A program made the translations under genes and the position numbers. The notes beneath the pieces were generated by a model, which did no database searches, had not been told where the DNA came from, and saw nothing but the letters and a program-made list of their open reading frames with translations. Of a stretch of 64,000 nt of DNA, positions 8,248 to 16,874 are shown piece after piece. The DNA is from Paenarthrobacter ureafaciens (lineage in GTDB: Bacteria > Actinomycetota > Actinomycetes > Actinomycetales > Micrococcaceae), in contig NZ_SBHM01000007.1 of the NCBI RefSeq assembly GCF_004028095.1, forward strand, positions 1,488,001-1,552,000, given 5' to 3'. Within the stretch, counting starts at the first letter, position 1, and every line of letters begins with the position of its first letter.

Positions 8248-10838
8248 GATGCGCTCCCCACGGCCCTCTTGGACGGGCCGGTGCTGCCCGGGCCGCTGCT
8301 GCCCGGGCCTGTGGAGAGCGGCAACCGGATCACCATCGTCAGGCCGCCACCCGGCGTCGGCTGGGCAATCAGCTCACCGCCCATCGCTTCGGTGAAGCCT
8401 TTCGCCACAGCCAAACCCAAACCTATGCCCGAGCCTTCCGGGGCATCATCGAGCCGTTGAAAAGGCTGGAACATCGCCACCACGCCGCCCTCCGCGACGC
8501 CTTGGCCGTGATCGACAATCCGGAGCTCGCCGCAGGGCCGGCCATTCACCATGGCAACCCCGGCTGCGCCGGACGCGCCAACAATGACGACGTCGGACCC
8601 GGGTGCATATTTCAGCGCGTTCTCAACGATGTTGGCTATCACCCGTTCAAGCATGCCGATGTCCGCCTCGATCACCGGCATGTTGGGGGCGAGCTCTACC
8701 CGGATCCCTCCTGAAGGCAGGCCCCGCAAGGCGTCCTCAATGGCATCGCGCCACGTCACCGGGGCGGACAACGGAGTGGCCGAACCGCTGGATATGCGGG
8801 ACATGTCCAGCAGTCTGGCAATCAGTGAGTCGAGCCGGTCGGCATAGGAATCGATGGTGTCCAGCATCTCCGTCTCCAAGGCTTGGGGCAGCCGCCCTTT
8901 TTGCCGCTGCAAGGCCGTGACGGCCAGTTTGATGCCGGCCAGGGGAGTCCGCAGGTCGTGGCTGACGGCCCGCAGGATGGACGTGCGGATGCTGTTGCCC
9001 TCAGCCAGTTTCCTGGTGCTTCTGAGCCGGTTGTGAAGCAGCTCCCGCTGGCGCAGCAGGAGAAGATGGGCGCCGTGGGCGGACAGGAGCCGCCGGTCGC
9101 TCGCCGTTAAGGTCCGGCCGGACAGCACCAGCGCAGTATGGGGATCAGCCAGCTCGACGGCGTCAGTACCTGGCGTTGCTGCGTCCGGTGAGGGTGGCCT
9201 GCTTCCGGAAAAGGCTTGCAGCTGCCAGGGCCGGTCGTTCGCATCGGACGGCCTGGTGAAAAGGCCTGCAGATTGCACCTGGAAGGTCTCCCGGGTCTTG
9301 CCGAGGAAGGTTTCCACGGAATCGTCCGATATCAAGGCGTCCCTGGCCAAGCCGGCCAGGGTCCCGGCCTCGGCTTGGGCCCGGGCGGCTTCACGGGTCC
9401 TTCGCGTCGAGATGTCCACGAGCAGTGACACCGATACTGCTGCGCAGAGGAATACCAGCAACGCAAAGAAGTTCTGGGGGTTGCTGATGCCCAGCGTCCC
9501 TACCGGCTCCGTCTCGAAGTAATTCAACAGCAACGAATCCAGAAGGGCTGCCAGCACTGCCGGCCACAGGCCACCAACGAACGCTACGGTCACTACCCCG
9601 GTCAAGTGGATGAGTACGTGCGTGGCGAGGTTCAGATCGGGGACAACTGCCAACACAGCGGTACTCAGGGCCGGCAGGAGGAACGCCAGGATGAATCCCG
9701 CGATTGTCCTGGTCCGCCCCAATGAGCCGGACGGGAGCTGCGGGAGGGTCCTCGGCCCGGCCGAACGGGAGACCATGTGAACGTCAATATCTCCCGATCC
9801 GCTCACGACCCTGTAGCCCACGTTGCCGCCCAACACACGGCCGGGGAGCCGGCGGTGCGGTACGCCCACCACAATCTGCGTAGCATTCACGCTCCGGGCA
9901 AACTCCAGCAAGGACTTTGCAACGTCCTTTCCGACAAGCGTGTGATAGCTGCCGCCCAACTCCTCAACCAGCCGGCGCTGCTCAACCAACAAGCGGGAGT
10001 CCGCCGTCGGGTTCTCTCCGGGGCGGGCTACATGGACAGCCAGCAAGTCCCCGCCATTGATCCGGGACAGGATACGGAAAGCCCGCCGGATCAACGCCTC
10101 GTCGTCCGGGCCGTTGCCTAGCGCCACCACAACGCGCTCGCGGGCAGGCCACGTCGCAGTGATGCCTTCATTGGCCCGGTATTCAGCCAATCCCTCGTCC
10201 ACCCTGTCCGCCAGCCAGATCAAGGCGATCTCGCGAAGAGCAGTGAGGTTGCCAAGCCGGAATTCATTGGCTAGGGCAGCGTCCACCATGTCCTGCGGGT
10301 AGATGTTCCCGGCCAACAGCCGTTCCTGGAGTAGCTCCGGCGCAATATCAACGAGTTCAATGTGGTCCGCGCGGCGCACAATGTCATCCGGAATGGTTTC
10401 CGTTGGCGGTTGTCCAGTTATTGAGGAGACGACGTCGCTCAGCGAAGCCAAGTGCTGGATACTGGCGGTCGACAGCACATCAATCCCGGACGCGAGCAGC
10501 AGTTCGATGTCCTGCCACCTATGCGCGAACCGGCTCCCGGGGGAGTTGGAATGGGCGATGTCGTCCACAACAACAATGTCCGGGTGCCGGCTTACCACTG
10601 CGTCCACATCCCATTCCGGATCCGGGCCGCCGGAAAGGTCGCCTTGGCGGTGCCCGATGGCCTCGAGACCCAAGACGAGGCCCTGGATGTCGTTCCTCCC
10701 GTGATCATCGATGATGCCGACAACAACATCCCGGCCCAGCGCCGCAAGCTGACGGGCTTCCTGGAGCATGGCGAAAGTCTTGCCCACACCAGGCGCCGAG
10801 CCCAGAAAAACGCGAAGAGTACCTCTTGCCACACTCAC
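8244..10838 (-). CDS. kdpD: KdpD-type osmosensitive K+ sensor histidine kinase
   Basis: 864 residues, near the E. coli length. Order: N-terminal KdpD domain with Walker-like GSAPGVGKT (13-21) and VVVDDIAH; a universal-stress-like domain (about 225-350); four membrane segments (about 375-480); a GAF-like linker; HisKA with RAVSHDLRTPLAG (about 630); and HATPase_c with VENALKYAPG and GSGIGLGLAV near the C-terminus. The start is GTG 10838. KdpD senses low K+ and turgor and phosphorylates KdpE. In some bacteria its USP domain binds c-di-AMP, of interest because disA lies 3 kb away. Confidence 0.93.
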   Translation of the reverse strand: MSVARGTLRVFLGSAPGVGKTFAMLQEARQLAALGRDVVVGIIDDHGRNDIQGLVLGLEAIGHRQGDLSGGPDPEWDVDAVVSRHPDIVVVDDIAHSNSPGSRFAHRWQDIELLLASGIDVLSTASIQHLASLSDVVSSITGQPPTETIPDDIVRRADHIELVDIAPELLQERLLAGNIYPQDMVDAALANEFRLGNLTALREIALIWLADRVDEGLAEYRANEGITATWPARERVVVALGNGPDDEALIRRAFRILSRINGGDLLAVHVARPGENPTADSRLLVEQRRLVEELGGSYHTLVGKDVAKSLLEFARSVNATQIVVGVPHRRLPGRVLGGNVGYRVVSGSGDIDVHMVSRSAGPRTLPQLPSGSLGRTRTIAGFILAFLLPALSTAVLAVVPDLNLATHVLIHLTGVVTVAFVGGLWPAVLAALLDSLLLNYFETEPVGTLGISNPQNFFALLVFLCAAVSVSLLVDISTRRTREAARAQAEAGTLAGLARDALISDDSVETFLGKTRETFQVQSAGLFTRPSDANDRPWQLQAFSGSRPPSPDAATPGTDAVELADPHTALVLSGRTLTASDRRLLSAHGAHLLLLRQRELLHNRLRSTRKLAEGNSIRTSILRAVSHDLRTPLAGIKLAVTALQRQKGRLPQALETEMLDTIDSYADRLDSLIARLLDMSRISSGSATPLSAPVTWRDAIEDALRGLPSGGIRVELAPNMPVIEADIGMLERVIANIVENALKYAPGSDVVIVGASGAAGVAMVNGRPCGELRIVDHGQGVAEGGVVAMFQPFQRLDDAPEGSGIGLGLAVAKGFTEAMGGELIAQPTPGGGLTMVIRLPLSTGPGSSGPGSTGPSKRAVGSAS

Positions 10839-10919
10839 AGTCTTGCACCATCAAACGCTGCCGGCGTAGGACGCCGGAGTCCTCGGGTCAAGAAACCCGG
10901 GTGTTCGGGGGGGCAGGCC

Positions 10920-11444
10920 CTATCCGTCCAGCGGTCGACAGCCCTCGGCCGGCACTTCCACGGGCTTGCCGGCAGGCCTGTGGAAGGAATCCAAATACAG
11001 TCTGTAGGAGTCTACGCTGGCGCTCGCGGGCCCGGCTGAGCACTCGCACCTGTAAACGAAACGCATCCAGGCATGACCGACCAGCGCCCGCACCCAGGCT
11101 TCGCACTCGTCCGCCGGAATCTCAGCGTGCAGCCCGGTTTCCTCGTGGTGGGCGGCCAGGGAAAGCGTGACGCAGGTCCCGGACGGCGCGGGTCCAGGGG
11201 CGAACCAGCCAAGCTCCACAGCTTCTGCAACCAGCGTCAGTTTGATGGTGGCGTCCTCCATGGAAGGGACTGGTCCCAGTCGGTGGAGGCGGCGACCGGA
11301 GCGGTGGTCACTCGGCGATGTGAGATCTGTCAGGAGACTCTTCAGCTCCGGCCCATGGGCGCGCTGTATGCGGGCGGCCAATTCCGTTGCGGAGGCAACG
11401 CGCGTATCCATGGCTTTTTCCATACTGCGCACGACGCCTCCCAA
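10920..11444 (-). CDS. Hypothetical protein
   Basis: Up to 174 residues. The start is uncertain: TTG 11444, GTG 11432 and ATG 11423 are all in frame, and GGGAGG at 11437-11442 favours GTG 11432. It is a soluble protein with no signal peptide or membrane segment. The middle, TIKLTLVAEAVELGWF, and later VRALVGHAWMRFVYRCEC suggest a folded domain. I do not recognise the family. It lies upstream of kdpD on the same strand with a small CGGGT/ACCCG hairpin in the 81-base gap. Confidence 0.5.
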   Translation of the reverse strand: MGGVVRSMEKAMDTRVASATELAARIQRAHGPELKSLLTDLTSPSDHRSGRRLHRLGPVPSMEDATIKLTLVAEAVELGWFAPGPAPSGTCVTLSLAAHHEETGLHAEIPADECEAWVRALVGHAWMRFVYRCECSAGPASASVDSYRLYLDSFHRPAGKPVEVPAEGCRPLDG

Positions 11445-11506
11445 CCGTTACCTACACGCAGGAGCGAGACTACCCGGCGGGGAATTAATTAGCCAGAGCC
11501 ATGCCA

Positions 11507-11989
11507 CTATTCCTGCCGTAGTCCCGTTTCATCCAGGACGAGGCTGGCCGTCACGACTCTCTGGCACTGCTCACCGAAGGGGAATCCACCCTTGGGGGTG
11601 AAGGTCAGCGTCCGTGAAGGAAGAGCAGTTCCTGCCGGCGCGGTGCCGCTCACCGTCGCGTCCAAGGGGGATTCAGCCAACGCCGGCAACTCGAGGAATC
11701 CACGCATGGTCCCGTCAGGGGAGGACTTCGCGGAGCACACTCCTTCGGGTGTGCAGCCCTGATCGACGGACACCGAGCCGGGGTACAGCGCCACGTCGCC
11801 TTCCGTGCACACTCCGTCCTGGCAGGCTTTGAGGTAGAGCTTGCCCACTGAAGCCGAGTACCCGGACGACACCGCCACTGATACTCCGGCAACTTGCGCC
11901 ATGGCAGGGCAGGCAACAGGGCCTTCCCAGCAACCGTGCAGCAATCCCACGGTTCCCGCCAGCGTCAACGCCAATGTCATCCTGCCCAT
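11507..11989 (-). CDS. Predicted secreted lipoprotein, unknown function
   Basis: 160 residues from ATG 11989. The N-terminus MGRMTLALTLAGTVGLLHGC is a lipoprotein signal peptide ending in lipobox LLHGC (acylated Cys20). The mature part contains six further cysteines (for example ACPAM, LKACQDGVCTEG, QGCTPEGVC) that could form disulfides outside the cell. A C-terminal beta-rich stretch ends LVLDETGLRQE. No enzyme motif was seen. It lies just downstream of mutY on the same strand (32 bases). Confidence 0.65.
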   Translation of the reverse strand: MGRMTLALTLAGTVGLLHGCWEGPVACPAMAQVAGVSVAVSSGYSASVGKLYLKACQDGVCTEGDVALYPGSVSVDQGCTPEGVCSAKSSPDGTMRGFLELPALAESPLDATVSGTAPAGTALPSRTLTFTPKGGFPFGEQCQRVVTASLVLDETGLRQE

Positions 11990-12021
11990 GGCTTCAGGGT
12001 AGGCGCACACCCCGGCGAGGA

Positions 12022-12972
12022 CTAGGCCGGAAGCCGCAAACCGCCGTCGTGCATTTCTGCCAGACCGTCCTTCAACAGCCCGTCCAGGGCGCGCTCAAGT
12101 TGTTCGGGGGCTGAATTGAGCCGGTGCAGCGCGGCCAGCGGGACTCCGACGCCGCTGGGCGCGAACCCGAGATCCGCAGGCGCCTGCTCGAACATCTCGC
12201 GCGGAACGGGACCCGCGGCTTCGCGGAGGACGGCCATCACGGCACCGCGGACCTGCCGGTCGGTGCCGTGCCACGCCTGGCCCTTGGGGGTGTACGACGG
12301 CGGCGGCTCACCTGCCGCGAGCCACGCGCAGCCGGCGCGGACCGGGCAGTCCACGCACTTGGGATTGCGGGCCGTGCAAACCATCGCGCCAAGCTCCATG
12401 GCGGACGCGTTCCAGCGGACGGACAGCCCACGGTCCTCGGGTAGCAGCGCCTCCGCGAGGCGCATTTCCGCCGCCGTCAGGGCCGGTGCCGGGAGGGCCT
12501 GCCCGGAGATGAGGCGGGCATGCACCCGCCGGATGTTGGTGTCCACCACAGTTTCCCGTCGACCGAATGCAAAAGCCGCGACGGCGGCTGCGGTGTAGGA
12601 ACCCACGCCGGGCAAGCCCAGCAGTTCCGCGTAGTTGTCCGGCACCGCACCTTTGTGCTGGTCCCGGATGGCGACGGCGGCGGCGTGCAGTCGGAGGGCC
12701 CGGCGCGGGTAGCCGAGCCGGCCCCAGTGGCGGACGGCGTCGCCCGACGGGTGGCCCGCGAGATCCGCGGGAGTTGGCCAACGCTCCATCCAGTCGCGCC
12801 AGACAGGGAGCACGCGGACCACAGGGGTTTGTTGGAGCATGACTTCGCTGACCAGGATTCCCCACGGGCTGCAGTCAGGCTCACGCCAGGGAAGGTCGCG
12901 GGCATTGGCGTCAAACCACTGGTCCAAAGCCTCGTGGAGCAGCCACAGATGGCCGGTATTTTTCGGTGTCAT
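12022..12972 (-). CDS. mutY: A/G-specific adenine DNA glycosylase MutY
   Basis: 316 residues. MutY removes adenine mispaired with 8-oxoguanine. Motifs: RDLPWRE near the N-terminus; the catalytic-Glu helix SEVMLQQTPVVRV (about residue 40-52); the helix-hairpin-helix LLGLPGVGSYTAAAV followed by the catalytic Asp in VVDTNIRRV; and the 4Fe-4S cluster Cys in CTARNPKCVDCPVRAGC. The C-terminal recognition domain is shorter than the E. coli form, as in other actinobacterial MutY proteins. It neighbours disA and radA, a common actinobacterial genome-integrity cluster. Confidence 0.95.
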   Translation of the reverse strand: MTPKNTGHLWLLHEALDQWFDANARDLPWREPDCSPWGILVSEVMLQQTPVVRVLPVWRDWMERWPTPADLAGHPSGDAVRHWGRLGYPRRALRLHAAAVAIRDQHKGAVPDNYAELLGLPGVGSYTAAAVAAFAFGRRETVVDTNIRRVHARLISGQALPAPALTAAEMRLAEALLPEDRGLSVRWNASAMELGAMVCTARNPKCVDCPVRAGCAWLAAGEPPPSYTPKGQAWHGTDRQVRGAVMAVLREAAGPVPREMFEQAPADLGFAPSGVGVPLAALHRLNSAPEQLERALDGLLKDGLAEMHDGGLRLPA

Positions 12973-13099
12973 GCTGCCCTCTACTGTAGTTGACCCGAGG
13001 CCTCCCGTTTGGCGGCCGGGGCACCATGGCGGACGTCACATTGCCCGCAGGCGGCGTGGTGGTGAGGTCCCTTGAGGGTCAGCCGCCTAGCCTAGAAAT

Positions 13100-13768
13100 A
13101 TGGCCACCCAGGGTAAGCAGCAGTCGTCAGCGCGCTCTTCTGCGCCGACGCAAAAGCGGCGCCCAAGCCCGGCCGTGTACCGGCGTCGGCGTCTTGTTGT
13201 CCTCATCGGCCTGCTGGTGGTGGTCGCCTTGCTCGTTGCTGGTATTTCAGCCATCACCCGTGCGCTTGCCAGCGGTTCCGAGCCCGAGGCTGTGGCTACA
13301 CCCTTCCAAACCACGCCGCCGTCCCCGGCTGCTGCTCCGTCCGGCGCGACCGCCACGCCTTCTGCCTCCCCAACGCCCGTTTGCGACTTCAACGGCATGA
13401 CGGTGGCGGCAAAAACCGACAAGCCGGCATACGGGCCTGAGGAAATGCCGTTGCTCACCATGACCATCACCAACGGCGGATCCGCGCCCTGCGAGGTGAA
13501 CGTGGGCACGTCCCAAATGGAGTACCTGGTGATGAGCGGATCGGACCGCATCTTCTCCTCCAAGGACTGCCAGACAGGCGGCGTGGACCTCATCAAGACC
13601 ATCCAGCCAGGCAAGAGCGAAACCGCGAACTTCCCATGGCAACGCAACCGGACACTGGAAGGCTGCGGTGCGATCAACGCCAAGCCGGGCGGGGGCGGTG
13701 CGTACTACACGTTCGAGGCGCGGCTGGGAAACAAGACCAGCCCGAAGGCCGTGTTCCAGCTGAACTAG
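13100..13768 (+). CDS. Membrane-anchored extracellular protein, unknown function
   Basis: 222 residues. A Lys/Arg-rich cytoplasmic tail (1-30) is followed by one membrane helix (about 31-53, LVVLIGLLVVVALLVAGI), a Pro/Ala/Thr linker (about 65-95) and an extracellular beta-rich domain with three or four cysteines (PVCDFNGM, APCEVNV, KDCQTG, EGCGAI). This matches a conserved actinobacterial protein often found between mutY and disA; the role is not known to me. It is convergent with disA, with 16 bases between the stops. Confidence 0.75.
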   Translation: MATQGKQQSSARSSAPTQKRRPSPAVYRRRRLVVLIGLLVVVALLVAGISAITRALASGSEPEAVATPFQTTPPSPAAAPSGATATPSASPTPVCDFNGMTVAAKTDKPAYGPEEMPLLTMTITNGGSAPCEVNVGTSQMEYLVMSGSDRIFSSKDCQTGGVDLIKTIQPGKSETANFPWQRNRTLEGCGAINAKPGGGGAYYTFEARLGNKTSPKAVFQLN

Positions 13769-13784
13769 GCCCGTCTCCGGTTGT

Positions 13785-14861
13785 TTAGAGGAACCTGTCC
13801 AGCAGGCTTGCCTCTGCCATGCGGCTCAGGCCTTCACGGACGGTGCGGGCGCGCTGGTCTCCGATGCCGTCCACGGTCATGAGGTCCTCAATGGTGGCTG
13901 CCATGAGGTTCTGGAGGCCGCCGAAGTAATCCACCAACCTGTCGGCCACGGCCTTGGGAACGGACTTCAAACCGGACAGAAGCCTGTAGCCGCGCGGCTG
14001 GACCACGGCGTCCAGCTGCTCAACGCCACCGGCGAAGCCGATGATGTGGGCGATCTTGCTGAGGTCGATGAGTTCGGTGGGGCCGAGGTTCAGAAGCGCT
14101 TGAACGGAGGCCTCAATGTCTTCGGGCGTTGCGTCCGGATCGGCATAATCGCGGATGATGACGTCGATGCCCGGGCCGCGGCCCATGGTGAGTTCCTCCA
14201 CCTGGAGGGACAGAAGGCGGCCGTCCTCGCCCAGTTCCAACACGTACTGGGCGATTTCCTCGGAGATCCGGCGGACCATTTCCTGGCGCTGCAGCGTCAC
14301 CGCAACATCCCTGACCGTGACTAAGGCTTCAATTTCCAGGGCCGAAAGCGAGCTGGTGACCTGGTCCAGGCGGGCGCTGTAGCGTTCCAGCGTGGCGAGG
14401 GCCTGGTTGGCGCGGGCCAGAACCTTTTCCGAACCCTCCAGAACGTGGCGCAAACCGTTCACGTAGAGGGCGATGATCTGCATTGACTGGCTGACCGAAA
14501 TGACCGGTACACCGGTCTGGATGGCCACGCGCTCGGCCGTGCGGTGCCTGGTGCCTGATTCCTGGGTTTCGATGCTGGAATCAGGGACCAGCTGGACAGC
14601 GGCCTTGATGATGTTGCTGGCGTCCTTGTCACAGACGATTGCGCCGTCCATCTTGGCGAGCTCACGGAGGCGGGTGGGAGAGAACTCAATGCCGATCTCA
14701 AACCCGCCCGAGCAGATCGAATCGATGGTGCGGTCCGAGCCCAGTACGATCAACGCGCCGGTACGGCCACGGAGGATGCGTTCCAAACCGTCACGCAGGG
14801 GAGTTCCGGGTGCGACTCTGGCCAGAGTCGCCTTGAGCGATTCTTCCGGGCTCCGGGCCAT
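13785..14861 (-). CDS. disA: DNA integrity scanning protein DisA, diadenylate cyclase
   Basis: 358 residues from ATG 14861, with GAAGGGAA just upstream. DisA joins two ATP to make cyclic di-AMP and slides on DNA, pausing at branched intermediates. The DAC domain (about 1-145) carries DGA (72-74) and RHR (105-107), both needed for catalysis; a helical linker and a C-terminal helix-hairpin-helix domain follow (MTVDGIGDQRARTV). c-di-AMP inhibits K+ importers and controls ion balance in many Gram-positives. In actinobacteria disA usually sits directly behind radA; here about 4.9 kb of ion-transport genes separate them. Confidence 0.96.
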   Translation of the reverse strand: MARSPEESLKATLARVAPGTPLRDGLERILRGRTGALIVLGSDRTIDSICSGGFEIGIEFSPTRLRELAKMDGAIVCDKDASNIIKAAVQLVPDSSIETQESGTRHRTAERVAIQTGVPVISVSQSMQIIALYVNGLRHVLEGSEKVLARANQALATLERYSARLDQVTSSLSALEIEALVTVRDVAVTLQRQEMVRRISEEIAQYVLELGEDGRLLSLQVEELTMGRGPGIDVIIRDYADPDATPEDIEASVQALLNLGPTELIDLSKIAHIIGFAGGVEQLDAVVQPRGYRLLSGLKSVPKAVADRLVDYFGGLQNLMAATIEDLMTVDGIGDQRARTVREGLSRMAEASLLDRFL

Positions 14862-15108
14862 AGGGTTTCCCTTCGAAGGTGCAAGCCACGGCTCACAGAC
14901 AAGCTGAATCCGGCATCCGGCGGCATGGAACAAAAATGCCCTGATGACGGCTAGCACCATGATATGGCTTCCGGACACCCTTAACCGCACCAGCAAGCCC
15001 CAAAGTGGGCCATTTCGTTATGTTTGGGATGGCTCCGAAAGTGGATGGCCGGCGTTGTTTGGGGAGCGCACTTCCTGCCCAAGAGTCTGGACATCGGCTG
15101 ATGCCACG

Positions 15109-16530
15109 TCAGCCGATGATCGGTCTTTCTTCGGGGAGTTGGTAGAGACGGGGCCGGTTGGAGAGTGCGAGGGCGGAGGCAACTGTGATGGTCCCGATGC
15201 GTCCGGCGAACATGAGTGTGATGAGGACCCATTGGGCGTCCGCGGGCAGGTCGTAGGTGATTCCGGTGCTGACGCCGACGGTGGCGAATGCCGAGATCGC
15301 TTCGAAAAGGACCCGGTCCAGGCTGTGGTCGGTGAAGATGAGCAGGAGCAGGGTGCCTGTGATGACGGCGCCGACGCCGAGCAGTGCCACCGATAAGGCC
15401 TGGCGTTGCGCCGATGAGCTGATGGAGCGGTGGGCGATGGTGACGTGCTCGCGTCCGCGGATTTCGTTCCAAATGGCGAAGGCCAGGAGAAGGAAAGTGG
15501 TGACTTTGATGCCGCCGGCGGTCCCGGCGCTGCCGCCGCCGATGAACATCAGGATGTTAGTGACCATGAGTGTTTCGGGTGATGCGACGCCGTAGTCGAT
15601 GGTGTTGAACCCGGCGGTGCGCGGGAACACAGTTCCGGCGAACACGGCGAGTAGCTTTCCTCCAGTGGGCAACTGGCCAATGGTCTGATCGCGGTTCCAT
15701 TCAAAGGTGCCGAAGAGTACTGCACCGAGTATGAGTAGGCCTATGGTGCCGTAGATGGTCAGGCGTAGGTGCACGGACCAGGCTTTGGGTCGGAACCCGT
15801 CCTTGTAGAGGGCGATAAGCACCGGGAACCCGAGTCCGCCTGTGATCACAGCGAGGCAGATGGGGACGATGATCCAAGGATCTGAGGCAAATCCCATGAG
15901 GTTGTCGCTGTAGAGGGCGAAGCCGGCGTTGTTGAAGGCGGAGATCGCGTGGAAAACCCCATGCCAAAGGGCAGTGCCGGCGTCTGCGTCGTAGGCGAGC
16001 CAGAACCTGCCGGCCAGGACCAGTGCGGTGACCGCTTCGACGGTCAGCATAATCCGTGCCACACGGAAGAGGACGGAGCGGACATCACCGAAGTTCAGGG
16101 TGTGCGTTTCTGTCTGGGCTACCAGTTGTCCCCTGAGGCCGATTGTCTTGCGGACCAGCAGTGAGAGCAGAGTCGCCAGGGTCATGATCCCGAACCCGCC
16201 AACCTGAATTAGTCCCAGGATCACGACATGCCCGAAAGGCGTCCAGTAGCTGGGGGTGTCAACGGTGATCAGGCCCGTGACGCACACCGCCGACACTGAC
16301 GTGAACAGGGCCGGGAGCCCGGCGTCATCACCTGTAGCTGTCCTGGATATGGGAAGAGTGAGCAGCCCTGTCCCGAGAAGGATGACGGCGAGGAAGGCCA
16401 GGGGAACGGACCGGACCGGGTGAAGAGTGGCGCGGGCCAGCTTACCGCTGTGCCGTCCTGCTTCCTTCCACCACTCATCAGTGCTTATGCCAGCGGCTCC
16501 GGGTTTCGGTGTTACCTTACGCAACCTCAT
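15109..16530 (-). CDS. TrkH/KtrB-family potassium uptake membrane subunit
   Basis: 473 residues, the size of TrkH/KtrB. It has four repeated membrane-pore-membrane units. Their filter loops can be read as SVSAVCVTGLITV, AISAFNNAGFALY, RTAGFNTIDYG and AISAFATVGVSTG, each with the conserved filter glycine. It moves K+ (or Na+-coupled K+) inward and needs a TrkA/KtrA RCK subunit, which is not in the window. An imperfect hairpin (15092-15118) overlaps the stop. Its start is 344 bases from nhaA, transcribed divergently. KtrA/TrkA partners are common c-di-AMP targets, relevant to disA next door. Confidence 0.9.
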   Translation of the reverse strand: MRLRKVTPKPGAAGISTDEWWKEAGRHSGKLARATLHPVRSVPLAFLAVILLGTGLLTLPISRTATGDDAGLPALFTSVSAVCVTGLITVDTPSYWTPFGHVVILGLIQVGGFGIMTLATLLSLLVRKTIGLRGQLVAQTETHTLNFGDVRSVLFRVARIMLTVEAVTALVLAGRFWLAYDADAGTALWHGVFHAISAFNNAGFALYSDNLMGFASDPWIIVPICLAVITGGLGFPVLIALYKDGFRPKAWSVHLRLTIYGTIGLLILGAVLFGTFEWNRDQTIGQLPTGGKLLAVFAGTVFPRTAGFNTIDYGVASPETLMVTNILMFIGGGSAGTAGGIKVTTFLLLAFAIWNEIRGREHVTIAHRSISSSAQRQALSVALLGVGAVITGTLLLLIFTDHSLDRVLFEAISAFATVGVSTGITYDLPADAQWVLITLMFAGRIGTITVASALALSNRPRLYQLPEERPIIG

Positions 16531-16874
16531 GTCGCTTCAGCTGACGTGCCGCGTAGGCACCGGGAACTGTCCGGCGGGAGAAAGCCTATGGTCGTGCAAG
16601 GTGTCGTGTGCGTGCATTCGGGCGTCGCCTCGTTGTCGTTCCGCTCTGGGCCTGAGCAGCGTAGCACCGGGCTTGGCGACATCCGGGGGAAAAGTCCTCA
16701 GCCTTTACGAATCCTTAACGCGTTGGGTGGGAGGGCCAAGAAATGGCAGCAACGGAACGTGCCCCGCGCACTGCCAGCCGTGAGCCCGGCAGCTGCGTCC
16801 CGTAGACTTGGATCCAGGTGAGCCGGGAAGTCTGGTCGGCATGGTTACTTGTCGTCTTGCTTTAGGAGCATCCC
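16531..16874. other. Divergent intergenic region between trkH and nhaA
   Basis: 344 bases without a gene. It must hold the promoters for both divergent genes. TTTACGAATCCTTAACGCG (about 16705-16723) is its most AT-rich part. The last 75 bases before nhaA contain a leader element that recurs before the ABC scar. I see no ydaO-type c-di-AMP riboswitch core that I can defend by eye. Confidence 0.6.
16802..16840 (+). promoter_or_regulatory. Conserved 5'-leader element, copy 1 (before nhaA)
   Basis: The pattern GTAG-N14-GA followed by GCCGGGAAGTCTGGTCGGC ends 34 bases before the nhaA ATG. GCCG and CGGC close a small hairpin around GGAAGTCTGGT. The 21-base core GAG..GGC is repeated with a single change (T to C) at 18315-18335. 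Such leader conservation between unrelated genes suggests a cis-regulatory RNA or a protein-binding site; the class is not identified. Confidence 0.5.

Noticed and set aside
16802..16840. Cobalamin riboswitch before nhaA
   Set aside because: The core resembles a B12 box, but the GCCACTG and upstream aptamer helices are absent and the downstream genes are not cobalamin-related.
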